13,406 nt of DNA from Desulfobacterales bacterium (GCA_020345785.1 CP070771.1:4101298-4114703), one strand, 5' to 3'. Counted from the first letter of the stretch, positions 1 through 6,361 are shown. Notes: generated by a model not told the origin, from the letters alone. A program made the numbers and translations.

Positions 1-1043
1 AGCTCAATGCAAAAAAGGGAAAAATCGGGAACCTGGACAGCCCGAAAAACCCCTTTGATTATAGTAAACGCGAATACGGTACCGTCCCATTGGATACCAA
101 GCGGGCGCCGTTTCAATGGGTGTCGGAAGTTGCTTACAAAAATGTTCACCGCATCGTCGCCCGCGGATACGACACTACCGAGGTTATGGAGCAAGGCTAC
201 GGCGTGGTGGACATGCTGTTCATCGACTATCAGGCCCGGATTCCGACGGTCGAAGAAGAGCAGATGCTCAACTACGTTATGATCATGGCGCTGGAGGATG
301 GATTGTCGGGGGCGGCGGTCATGTCGCGCATTGTGGCTCAATCCAAAACGTTTTTGACCCAGGCCTGCGGGGCCTCGATCCTGGCTTTCGGACATGCCTA
401 CGGTGCTTATTCAGCATTCGGCAACCGGCTGGAAAAATATCTTAAACAGGCCGAAGCCGAAGGATTGTCAATGGCGCAAGCAGCCGAACGCCTGGTGCAG
501 GAAAACATCCATGACGAAGCTTTGGGGGTTTCCAATCTGATGCTCAAGGACCCGGCCGCCAAACGCATGCTTGCCCGGGCCGAAAAGCTCGGGGTGGCAG
601 GAAAATACATCGAGTTCACCAAAGAAATCGTCAAAGCGGCTCAGGCCGTCAGTGACGCGCCGGTTGATCTTGACATGCTGGGCGCGACCGGTGCTGCCAT
701 GCTGGATCTCGGATTTTCACCCGAAGCAACCTGGGCCATTTTGGCCGTAACCCGCTCCTTTGCTGTCGGTGCGCATTACATCGAGGAAGTCGAACGCAAC
801 GGATACCGGCGCACTGGTCAGACCTTGACGCCCAAGGAATTCTATGATGGACCGGAGGATCGGCCGGTTCCGCCGCTGAAAGACCGCAATAAGGTGGCCC
901 AATCCGGCATCTGCCGGACGGTTGATGAATGGAACAAGGCCAAAGAGGAAAGAAAGAAAATCGTCGGCAGCGGACATTCGATCGTGGAAGAAATTGAAGA
1001 TCCCAGCAAGAAGAGCGGGATTAAGAAGGTAGGAAAATTATAA
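1..1043 (+). CDS. citryl-CoA lyase / citrate-synthase-like protein, 5' end cut by window edge
   Basis: The frame is open from base 3 to TAA at 1041-1043 (346 codons seen). A TTG at 90 could be read as a start, but plausible protein sequence continues upstream of it with no stop, so the gene almost certainly begins outside the window. The fold is that of the citrate synthase superfamily, closest to proteins annotated as citryl-CoA lyase: a small-domain entry segment (VVDMLFIDYQARIPT), a first histidine in FGHAYG (about residue 131), the segment GATGAAMLDLGF, then TRSFAVGAHYIEE, and a C-terminal GQTLTP...YDGPEDRPVPP stretch. Family members cleave or form citryl-CoA-type C-C bonds between an acyl-CoA and an oxo acid. 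By eye, the position of the second catalytic histidine (normally GHP or GHA before a DPR-like motif) reads ALGVSNLMLKDPAAKR, so that histidine seems missing. Substrate and activity are therefore open. It lies about 300 bases before the aminotransferase on the same strand. Confidence 0.8.
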   Translation, partial: LNAKKGKIGNLDSPKNPFDYSKREYGTVPLDTKRAPFQWVSEVAYKNVHRIVARGYDTTEVMEQGYGVVDMLFIDYQARIPTVEEEQMLNYVMIMALEDGLSGAAVMSRIVAQSKTFLTQACGASILAFGHAYGAYSAFGNRLEKYLKQAEAEGLSMAQAAERLVQENIHDEALGVSNLMLKDPAAKRMLARAEKLGVAGKYIEFTKEIVKAAQAVSDAPVDLDMLGATGAAMLDLGFSPEATWAILAVTRSFAVGAHYIEEVERNGYRRTGQTLTPKEFYDGPEDRPVPPLKDRNKVAQSGICRTVDEWNKAKEERKKIVGSGHSIVEEIEDPSKKSGIKKVGKL

Positions 1044-1085
1044 TCGCGTTAAGATAATAAAAGAAAAATAATAGCTGTAGATAAA

Positions 1086-1268
1086 TTCGAAGCACGAATC
1101 TCGAAATTCGAAACAAATTCAAATATCAAATGAACCAATGTTCGAAACGGAGAAAAGATTGCCAGATCTTGCCATTTTGCTTTAATTGCAGGTCAATTTG
1201 GCGTTTTGAATTTTGAATTTGGGTCATTTAGAATTGTTTCGGATTTCGGATTTAGAATTTCGAATTTT
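1086..1268. repeat. imperfect inverted repeat of GAAATTCGAAAC type
   Basis: This fills most of the 300-base spacer between the citryl-CoA-lyase-like gene and the aminotransferase. The left arm (about 1086-1150) carries CGAAATTCGAAACAAATTC and ends near TTCGAAACGG. The right arm (about 1201-1268) is its imperfect reverse complement, containing GAATTGTTTCGGATTTCGG and TTTAGAATTTCGAATTTT. A loop of about 50 bases at 1151-1200 separates them. The DNA is very A+T-rich compared with the flanking genes. From memory, similar AAATTCGAAAC strings are dispersed in spacers of Desulfobacterota and some other environmental bacteria. Whether this one is a mobile remnant or a transcribed hairpin cannot be decided here. 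Confidence 0.6.
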
Positions 1269-1326
1269 ATATCGTAGGTATTGCGACTACCTCTAAAATA
1301 TAGAATTCGTTGTATAAATGATATTT

Positions 1327-1333
1327 GGAGAGG
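1327..1333 (+). promoter_or_regulatory. ribosome binding site of the aminotransferase gene
   Basis: GGAGAGG lies 10 bases before ATG 1344. It decides the start: the same frame is open back to a TTG at 1281, but that codon has no comparable Shine-Dalgarno, and the extra 21 residues it would add do not resemble the family. Confidence 0.75.
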
Positions 1334-1343
1334 CACAAACAAA

Positions 1344-2477
1344 ATGGAAGTCCTAAAATCCGTTAAACGCAACATTTTATTGAATCCCGGGCCGGCCACC
1401 ACTACCGATACGGTCAAATATGCCCAGGTAGTGCCGGATATCTGTCCGCGGGAAAAGGAATTTGTCGAAATCATGGATGAGGTCCGGCGCGAACTTGTCA
1501 AGGTCGTGCACGCGGACCCGCAAAGGTACACGTCGGTGCTGTTCACCGGTTCCGGAACGATTATCCAGGATGCTCTCGTGAACTCACTGGTGCCGGAGGG
1601 CAAAAAGATATGTGTCGTAAACAATGGGGCCTATTCCAGCCGGATGGTGGAAATAGCCGACTATTACCACATCCCCTGCGTCAATCTCCAATTTCCGACA
1701 ACGGGGTTGCCGGATCTGAAGGTGGTCAAAGAAACCTTGGAAAAAGAAAAAGACATCGCGGTGGTGGCCACCACCCACCATGAAACCGGCACGGGAGTTT
1801 TGAACCCGGTGCGTGACATCGGCAAAATGGCCCATGACAACGGCTGTATTTTTATCGCGGACACGATTTCTACATACGGCCTGTTGCCCCTCAATATCGA
1901 AGAAGAAAACATTGATTTTTGCATGTCCTCGGCTCAGAAGGGATTGTGCGGAATGACCGGTGTCTCATGGACCGTGGGTAAAATCGATGAAATCATCAAG
2001 TCAAAGGACTACCCGACGCGCTCCTATTACTGCAACCTCTTCATGCAATACGACTTCTTCGAGCGGGTGGGCGAGATGCATTTCACCCCGCCGGTTCAGG
2101 TGATTTATGCCCTGCGCCAGGCCATTAAAGAGTACTGGCAGGAAGGGGAGCAGGCCCGCTATAAGCGCATCACCGGCTGCTGGGAAGCCATCCATAAAGG
2201 CCTGGAAGAAATCGGGCTGGATACCGTCATCGACAAAGAAATTCAGGGCCATCTGGTGGTCACCGTAAAAGCACCCGAGGATGAGCGCTTTGATTTCAGC
2301 AAGCTGCATGACTATTGCTATGAGCGCGGCTTTACCATCTACCCGGGCAAAATGTTCGGCCTGGAGACGTTTCGGCTGTGCAATCTGGGCTGGATCACCT
2401 CCAAGGACATTGAAGATTTCTTTGTGGTGGCCAAGGAAGCGTTTCAAAGCATGGGATACTCTCTGCCTATAAAGTAG
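1344..2477 (+). CDS. PhnW-like class V aminotransferase (PLP-dependent)
   Basis: The 377-residue product matches the 2-aminoethylphosphonate:pyruvate aminotransferase / alanine-glyoxylate aminotransferase branch of fold-type I, class V enzymes, both in length and along the whole chain. Landmarks are LLNPGPATTT near the N-terminus, YTSVLFTGSGT (62-72), VNNGAYSSRMVE (92-103), THHETGTGVLNP (144-155), the cofactor aspartate in FIADTIS (D173), the Schiff-base lysine in SSAQKG (K199), HFTPPVQVIYAL, and the carboxylate-binding arginine in ETFRLCNLG (R344). Such enzymes move an amino group from an omega-amino compound to pyruvate or glyoxylate, leaving an aldehyde. In the characterised PhnW the stretch before the second half reads TSPTHT; here it is TPPVQV, so phosphonate specificity is not assured. 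Taurine or another short omega-amine is possible. The next gene is a CoA-acylating aldehyde dehydrogenase, which fits oxidation of the aldehyde. The enzyme has no signal peptide and is cytoplasmic. Confidence 0.88.
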   Translation: MEVLKSVKRNILLNPGPATTTDTVKYAQVVPDICPREKEFVEIMDEVRRELVKVVHADPQRYTSVLFTGSGTIIQDALVNSLVPEGKKICVVNNGAYSSRMVEIADYYHIPCVNLQFPTTGLPDLKVVKETLEKEKDIAVVATTHHETGTGVLNPVRDIGKMAHDNGCIFIADTISTYGLLPLNIEEENIDFCMSSAQKGLCGMTGVSWTVGKIDEIIKSKDYPTRSYYCNLFMQYDFFERVGEMHFTPPVQVIYALRQAIKEYWQEGEQARYKRITGCWEAIHKGLEEIGLDTVIDKEIQGHLVVTVKAPEDERFDFSKLHDYCYERGFTIYPGKMFGLETFRLCNLGWITSKDIEDFFVVAKEAFQSMGYSLPIK

Positions 2478-2515
2478 TATCGATTGCTGATACGAGCTTG
2501 TAAGCGGAAAAAATA

Positions 2516-2545
2516 TTTCACCGCAGAGGCGCAAAGGACGCAGAG
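2516..2545. repeat. CACCGCAGAGGCGCAAAGGACGCAGAG-type dispersed repeat copy
   Basis: TTTCACCGCAGAGGC followed by GCAAAGGACGCAGAG matches a short repeat that I recall from spacers of many environmental bacteria. It is frequently mistranslated as TAEAQRTQ-like peptides, and one frame here reads FTAEAQRTQ. It sits directly before a larger inverted-repeat element in the spacer between the aminotransferase and the dehydrogenase. Nothing indicates that it is coding. Confidence 0.6.
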
Positions 2546-2555
2546 TGAAATTTTC

Positions 2556-2656
2556 TTTTCATTTGCCTTTGACCTGCCGTCGTCCTGCAGAGGCGAGGAC
2601 TATGGCAAGGCAGGGAGGCTCCGCCTGAGCGGGATGCAAGCAAAGGCAAATGAAAA
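2556..2656. repeat. 101-base element with perfect 16-base terminal inverted repeats
   Basis: TTTTCATTTGCCTTTG (2556-2571) is the exact reverse complement of CAAAGGCAAATGAAAA (2641-2656). Nested inside are CCTGCC (2573-2578) pairing with GGCAGG (2609-2614), GTCC (2582-2585) with GGAC (2597-2600), and a small AGGC-TCC-GCCT hairpin near 2617-2627. The G+C-rich interior contrasts with its A+T-rich surroundings. The layout is that of a REP/MITE-like non-autonomous element, or of a strongly folded RNA between the two genes. No coding function is evident. Confidence 0.7.
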
Positions 2657-2750
2657 ACAGTCAGCCTGCGGCGTTCTATACATAAGCAGTTGATAGATAA
2701 TATAGCCAAGCACGAAATTAGAAACCTTTTGAATTGAATATTTTTTATCC

Positions 2751-2757
2751 GAAGGAG
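2751..2757 (+). promoter_or_regulatory. ribosome binding site of the acylating aldehyde dehydrogenase
   Basis: GAAGGAG sits 8 bases before ATG 2766. This is a strong Shine-Dalgarno, and its presence after a repeat-filled 288-base spacer suggests the gene can be translated independently of the aminotransferase. Confidence 0.8.
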
Positions 2758-2765
2758 AAAAAATC

Positions 2766-4154
2766 ATGGAAGACAACATTCAGGAAATGTATCAGAAAGC
2801 CAGAAAGGCATTTAAGCAGGTCGAATTCTGGCCCCAGGAAAAAGTCGACGAGATGGTCCAGGCCGTGGCTTGGGAACTTTTGAAAGATGACGTGCGCCAT
2901 AAGCTGGGCCATATGGCCGTGGAGGAGTCCAATATCGGCAATGCCGAGGACAAGGTGAACAAAATCAAGAACAAGACCCTGGGAACCCTCTGGGACATGC
3001 GCAATGCCAAGACCTGCGGCCTGATCGAAGAGAACAAGGCCCTGGGGATCCGCAAATACGCCAAACCGATCGGGGTCATTGCCAATGTCGTGCCCTGCAC
3101 CAACCCGGAGTCGACCATCTGCTGCCTGGCCTTGAGCACGCTCAAAACCCGCAACGCGCAGATCGTCTCGCCGCATCCCCGCACCCAAAAGACCTCCTAT
3201 GAAACGGTGCAGCACGTTCGCAAGGCGCTCGAGAAAATCGGTGCTCCGGTGGATCTGATGCAGTGCATCAAACAGACCAGCCATGCCAAAACTTCCGAAC
3301 TGATGGCCAACTGTGATTATGCGGTGGCTACCGGCGGTGCCGCTCTGGTGAAAGTGGTCTATGCGGCCGGCAAGCCCGCCCAAACCGTGGGAGCCGGCAA
3401 CGTGGTTTCTATTGTGGATGACACCGTCGATCTGGCGGCGGCGGCCCACAAGATCCGGCTTTCAAAAATTGCCAACAATTCGGCCTCCTGCTCTTCAGAA
3501 AATGCGGTGGCGCTTTATGAGGGCATTTACGATCAAATGATCGAGTGCCTGAAAGCCGAAGGCGGCTACCTGTGCAGCACGGATGAACGCGAAAAATTGA
3601 GAAAATACATGTGGCCGGACGGCAGCCACCTGAACCGGGACATCGTGGCCAGGCCGGCGACATTCATTGCCGAGCATGCCGGCTTGACGGTGCCGGAAAG
3701 CACCCGCTTTCTGATGGTCATCGGGGAAAAGATCGGGCCGGAAGACCGCTTTTCGGGCGAGAAAATTTCTCCGGTGCTGACCGTCTGGAAGTGGAACGAT
3801 TTCGACGAGATGTTGGACCGCGTCGAGAAGATTCTCAAGTTTTCCGGCGAAGGCCATTCCGTATCCATTCACTCGGAAAACGATGAAAGGCGGGTGAAGC
3901 TGGCGCTGCGGGCCAATGTGGGACGGGTCGTCTGCAACATGCCCCATGCGCATGCCAACAGCGGCGGCTGGACCTCGGGCCTGCCCACCACCGACTCGCT
4001 CGGTTGCGGCAGCTGGGCCGGCAATATCTTCAGCGGCAACATCAACTGGGAGAACTTTCTCAACTATACGCTGCTGGCGATTCCCAAGGAGGAATACATC
4101 CCTACCGTGGAGGAGCTTTGCGGCGCTTATCTGGAAAAATGGGGCCGGGAGTAA
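2766..4154 (+). CDS. CoA-acylating aldehyde dehydrogenase (sulfoacetaldehyde/succinate-semialdehyde type)
   Basis: The 462-residue product belongs to the aldehyde dehydrogenase superfamily, in the CoA-acylating branch (EutE, SucD, SauS, AdhE N-domain) that converts aldehyde + CoA + NAD(P)+ to acyl-CoA + NAD(P)H. Visible features are the dinucleotide-binding segment KPIGVIANVVPCTNPEST (100-117), ATGGAALVKVVYAAGKPAQTVGAGNV (188-213), the catalytic cysteine in NNSASCSSENA (C242), and the C-terminal NMPHAHANSGGWTSGLPTTDSLGCGSW block. Length and motifs are complete. Homologues annotated as sulfoacetaldehyde dehydrogenase (acylating) seem closest by memory, but substrate choice in this branch cannot be read by eye. 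Following a PhnW-like aminotransferase, it would plausibly take the aldehyde made by that enzyme to an acyl-CoA. Neither a sulfoacetaldehyde acetyltransferase nor a C-S or C-P lyase is present in the window. It is cytoplasmic, with no signal peptide. Confidence 0.88.
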   Translation: MEDNIQEMYQKARKAFKQVEFWPQEKVDEMVQAVAWELLKDDVRHKLGHMAVEESNIGNAEDKVNKIKNKTLGTLWDMRNAKTCGLIEENKALGIRKYAKPIGVIANVVPCTNPESTICCLALSTLKTRNAQIVSPHPRTQKTSYETVQHVRKALEKIGAPVDLMQCIKQTSHAKTSELMANCDYAVATGGAALVKVVYAAGKPAQTVGAGNVVSIVDDTVDLAAAAHKIRLSKIANNSASCSSENAVALYEGIYDQMIECLKAEGGYLCSTDEREKLRKYMWPDGSHLNRDIVARPATFIAEHAGLTVPESTRFLMVIGEKIGPEDRFSGEKISPVLTVWKWNDFDEMLDRVEKILKFSGEGHSVSIHSENDERRVKLALRANVGRVVCNMPHAHANSGGWTSGLPTTDSLGCGSWAGNIFSGNINWENFLNYTLLAIPKEEYIPTVEELCGAYLEKWGRE

Positions 4155-4223
4155 TTTGAGAAAACCACGGCAAATTGTCAAGAAATGATAGAGCTACATT
4201 TGAGCTGGAACCTAAAAAGATCA

Positions 4224-4339
4224 ATCACGAAAGCACGAAATGATCCCGCTTAAACAGAAAAAAAGGTTTAACGGGACAGGCGAAAACACGAAAAACCTAA
4301 GAAACTTTTCGTGTTTTCCAACTTTCGTGTTTTCGTGAT
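4224..4339. repeat. composite inverted-repeat element of CACGAAAACACGAAA type
   Basis: ATCACGAAAGCACGAAA (4224-4240) and TTTCGTGTTTTCGTGAT (4323-4339) are reverse complements at 16 of 17 positions. Inside are two further hairpins: TCCCGCTTAAAC (4244-4255) against GTTTAACGGGA (4266-4276), with one bulged base, and a perfect 13-base pair GAAAACACGAAAA (4282-4294) / TTTTCGTGTTTTC (4306-4318). The element fills about a third of the 312-base spacer between the aldehyde dehydrogenase and the old yellow enzyme. CACGAAA repeats of this look are, from memory, common in spacers of Desulfobacterota-like genomes. The inner hairpins could also stop transcription from the upstream gene. Confidence 0.7.
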
Positions 4340-4419
4340 AAAAAAAATCTTTTTATAAGATGCAAAGAATTCACAATTAAGCGCCTAAAAATTACAGAAG
4401 AGGCAGATAGCGGTGCTGA

Positions 4420-4431
4420 AAAGCCGGCTTT
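4420..4431. promoter_or_regulatory. 12-base perfect palindrome upstream of the old yellow enzyme gene
   Basis: AAAGCCGGCTTT is perfectly self-complementary and ends 35 bases before ATG 4467. Its size and place would suit a dimeric repressor site. Palindromes of this length also occur by chance, and no regulator gene is adjacent, so this is only a candidate operator. Confidence 0.25.
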
Positions 4432-4450
4432 AAATTGCTCGGTCCTTACG

Positions 4451-4456
4451 AAGGAG
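4451..4456 (+). promoter_or_regulatory. ribosome binding site selecting ATG 4467
   Basis: AAGGAG is 10 bases before ATG 4467 but only 4 bases before an in-frame TTG at 4461. The spacing favours the ATG. Confidence 0.75.
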
Positions 4457-4466
4457 ATCATTGGCC

Positions 4467-5573
4467 ATGCCCAGCGCACTGTTTTCACCCATTGAGCTTC
4501 GCGGCCTTACGTTGAACAACCGGATCGCGGTTTCTTCCATGTGTCAGTATTGCGCTGAAAACGGCTCGGCGGTCGACTGGCACCTGATGCACCTGGGCCA
4601 GTTTTCCATGGGAGCGGCCGGTCTGGTGATGACCGAAGCCACGGCTGTCTCTGCCGCAGGCCGCATTACACCGAAATGCCTTGGCCTTTACAGTGATGAG
4701 CACGAAGCGGCACTAAAACGGGTGATCGACTTCTGCCGGGAGTACGGTGTGACTCCCATGGGAATCCAACTGGCCCATGCCGGGCGCAAGGGGTCGGCCC
4801 ACATACCTTCAGACGGCGGCCACCCGTTGGCGGCCGATGAAAATTCCTGGAAGACAATAGCGCCCTCAGCACTTCCTTTCGGACCGGATTGGCATGTGCC
4901 GCAGGCCTTGAGTCGCGAAGGTCTTGCGGCAGTCAAAGCGGAGTTTGTCGCCGCCGCAGAACGGGCGGACCGCATCGGTTTCAATCTCGTTGAACTGCAC
5001 AGTGCCCACGGCTATTTGCTGCACCAGTTTCTGTCGCCCCTCAGCAATCAACGCAATGACGAATACGGCGGCAAACTCGAGAATCGCATGCGCTACCCGC
5101 TGGAAGTGTTCGAGGCCGTTCGCGCCGTCTGGCCGGATGACAAGCCCTTAGGCATTCGAATTTCGGCAACTGACTGGATTGATGGGGGCTGGACCGTGGA
5201 AGAATCCGTCGTCTTTGCCAAGGCCCTAAAAACGCTGGGGTGTGATTTCATCGATGTCAGCTCAGGCGCTTTAGATCCGCGCCAGAAGATACCCTTCGGA
5301 CCCGGCTATCAGGTGCCGTTTTCCGCTCGAATCCGCACACAAGTCGAGATAAGGACCTGGACGGTGGGGATGATTACCAAAGCGCGTCAGGCCGAAGAAA
5401 TCATCGCAGGCGGTAAAGCAGACATCGTTGCGCTGGGGCGCGGCATGATGTTCGACCCGCGCTGGGCCTGGCATGCCGCAGAGGAACTCGGAGTCGAGAC
5501 CGAATATCCGAAAATGTACGCACGCTGTGCGCCTGCGCAGTGGCCCGAGGTATTCCCGTGGCGCGATAAATAG
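4467..5573 (+). CDS. old yellow enzyme, NADH:flavin oxidoreductase of the YqjM class
   Basis: The 368-residue FMN TIM-barrel protein reduces activated C=C bonds in the characterised members of its class, using NAD(P)H. It shows the YqjM (class III) hallmarks: Cys26 and Tyr28 in SSMCQYC, Gln101 and Arg107 in GIQLAHAGRKGS, the substrate-binding pair His178/His181 in ELHSAHGYLLHQF, SPLSNQRNDEYGG, and a C-terminal GRGMMFDPRWAWHAA...YARCAPAQW. It is a single-domain enzyme without the C-terminal Fe-S/FAD module of 2,4-dienoyl-CoA reductases. The physiological substrate is unknown; enoates, enones and electrophile detoxification are all possible. It is the last + strand gene, 312 bases after the aldehyde dehydrogenase and separated from it by a hairpin-rich repeat, so it probably has its own transcript. 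The facing - strand transporter operon ends 172 bases downstream. Confidence 0.92.
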   Translation: MPSALFSPIELRGLTLNNRIAVSSMCQYCAENGSAVDWHLMHLGQFSMGAAGLVMTEATAVSAAGRITPKCLGLYSDEHEAALKRVIDFCREYGVTPMGIQLAHAGRKGSAHIPSDGGHPLAADENSWKTIAPSALPFGPDWHVPQALSREGLAAVKAEFVAAAERADRIGFNLVELHSAHGYLLHQFLSPLSNQRNDEYGGKLENRMRYPLEVFEAVRAVWPDDKPLGIRISATDWIDGGWTVEESVVFAKALKTLGCDFIDVSSGALDPRQKIPFGPGYQVPFSARIRTQVEIRTWTVGMITKARQAEEIIAGGKADIVALGRGMMFDPRWAWHAAEELGVETEYPKMYARCAPAQWPEVFPWRDK

Positions 5574-5620
5574 ACCGCACAAGCTACAACGTGGCTTAAA
5601 TGTTAAGATTATGTTTCAGA

Positions 5621-5664
5621 TCTTGATCAGTGATTTAATTGAGCAACTAAATCACGAATCAAGA
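5621..5664. terminator. long hairpin between convergent genes, probable bidirectional terminator
   Basis: TCTTGAT (5621-5627) pairs with ATCAAGA (5658-5664), and GTGATTTA (5630-5637) pairs with TAAATCAC (5648-5655). That gives 15 pairs interrupted by one 2x2 mismatch, around a 10-base loop. It lies 48 bases after the old yellow enzyme stop and about 80 bases past the end of the facing transporter operon. A T-rich stretch (AATTTTTCG) follows on the + strand after a short C run. The position suits a shared terminator, though the tail is imperfect. Confidence 0.5.
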
Positions 5665-5714
5665 CCCCCAATTTTTCGAACCCATCAAAAAAATTAGATG
5701 ATTGAATTCCTTTG

Positions 5715-5738
5715 ATAATCAATCTGCAATAATCAATC
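5715..5738. repeat. direct repeat ATAATCAATC x2
   Basis: ATAATCAATC occurs at 5715-5724 and again at 5729-5738, with a GATTGA at 5700-5705 that could pair with either copy. It lies just past the stop codon of the third ATPase-like gene. It may be a fragment of another A+T-rich spacer repeat; no function is evident. Confidence 0.35.
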
Positions 5739-5745
5739 GTCAATT

Positions 5746-6360
5746 CTATATAAGGTGCCCCAGATAATTCCTCACCCGGTCATCGCTCAGCATCGACTCG
5801 AAGTCCGGGTGGTGTTGCAGCCGGCCACGGGAGACAAAGATATACTGCTCACAAATCTCTCTCATAATATCCAGATGCAGAGGTTCGTTCGGGTGAAGAC
5901 AGACGAGGACCAGTCGGTCCTCCCGGCGCAGTTTGTAGAAGAAATCCAGCATAAAACCGATATATCCGTCTTGGGTGTTGAACTGGGGTTCATCAAACAG
6001 ATGAATCATGGGATAGTTACTGTCGGCAGCTTCCATCATAAAACTTGGTTGGGTCTTTTTAAAGCGCCGGACCTGGTATGACTGGTGATAATGGATCGCC
6101 AAACGGTCCCGTTCACGATATTTGACATTGTGGATATTGCGACCCAGGCACAGAACGGTTCCGCTCGTGGGCCGGTTGCTGCCGGTGATCAGTTCGAACA
6201 GCGTCGTTTTCCCCGAACCGTTGGGTCCCATCATGCCGACGATCGCCGACTTTGCGATGGTGAAATCGGCCTCGAGTTTAAAAGTGACTCGTCTGTTCAG
6301 TCGCCCCCGGGTGTAAACCTTCGTGATTTTATCGACAACAAGAAGCGGTGGCTGTCTCAT
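5746..6360 (-). CDS. atypical ABC-type ATPase lacking the signature motif, last gene of LIV-type operon
   Basis: The 204-residue cytoplasmic P-loop protein reads as an ABC ATPase at both ends. It has Walker A GPNGSGKTT (45-53), a possible Q-loop glutamine in HYHQSY (Q93), Walker B IHLFDEP with D123/E124, a switch-like histidine in LVCLHPNE (H156), and a C-terminal VSRGRLQ segment. The LSGGQ signature and most of the helical subdomain are absent: only about 30 residues separate the Q-loop from Walker B, where livF and livG have far more. The frame is uninterrupted and the residues look under selection, so a frameshift or recent decay is unlikely. Its ATG begins one base after the livF TGA, so it is translationally coupled to the transporter. 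Without a signature motif it cannot complete a normal ATP sandwich by itself. It may pair with a canonical ATPase, or act as a regulatory or separate ATPase. Confidence 0.8.
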   Translation of the reverse strand: MRQPPLLVVDKITKVYTRGRLNRRVTFKLEADFTIAKSAIVGMMGPNGSGKTTLFELITGSNRPTSGTVLCLGRNIHNVKYRERDRLAIHYHQSYQVRRFKKTQPSFMMEAADSNYPMIHLFDEPQFNTQDGYIGFMLDFFYKLRREDRLVLVCLHPNEPLHLDIMREICEQYIFVSRGRLQHHPDFESMLSDDRVRNYLGHLI

Positions 6361-6361
6361 T

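Noticed and set aside
90..92. TTG start for the citryl-CoA-lyase-like gene
   Set aside because: The frame stays open with protein-like sequence to the window edge, and no ribosome site precedes the TTG; the gene is better treated as truncated.
1281..1318. Promoter-like TTGCGA and TATAGA/TATAAA boxes before the aminotransferase
   Set aside because: Spacing between possible -35 and -10 elements is 12-14 bases or lacks a -35 match; not enough to call.
2001..2534. 177-codon open frame on the - strand
   Set aside because: Antisense shadow of the aminotransferase with no ribosome site; composition follows the gene on the other strand.
2484..2693. 69-codon open frame in the spacer before the aldehyde dehydrogenase
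   Set aside because: It translates the repeat at 2516-2545 (FTAEAQRTQ) and the inverted-repeat element at 2556-2656; no family resemblance and no ribosome site.
3495..4181. 228-codon open frame on the - strand
   Set aside because: Antisense shadow of the acylating aldehyde dehydrogenase, as is the one at 2745-3449.
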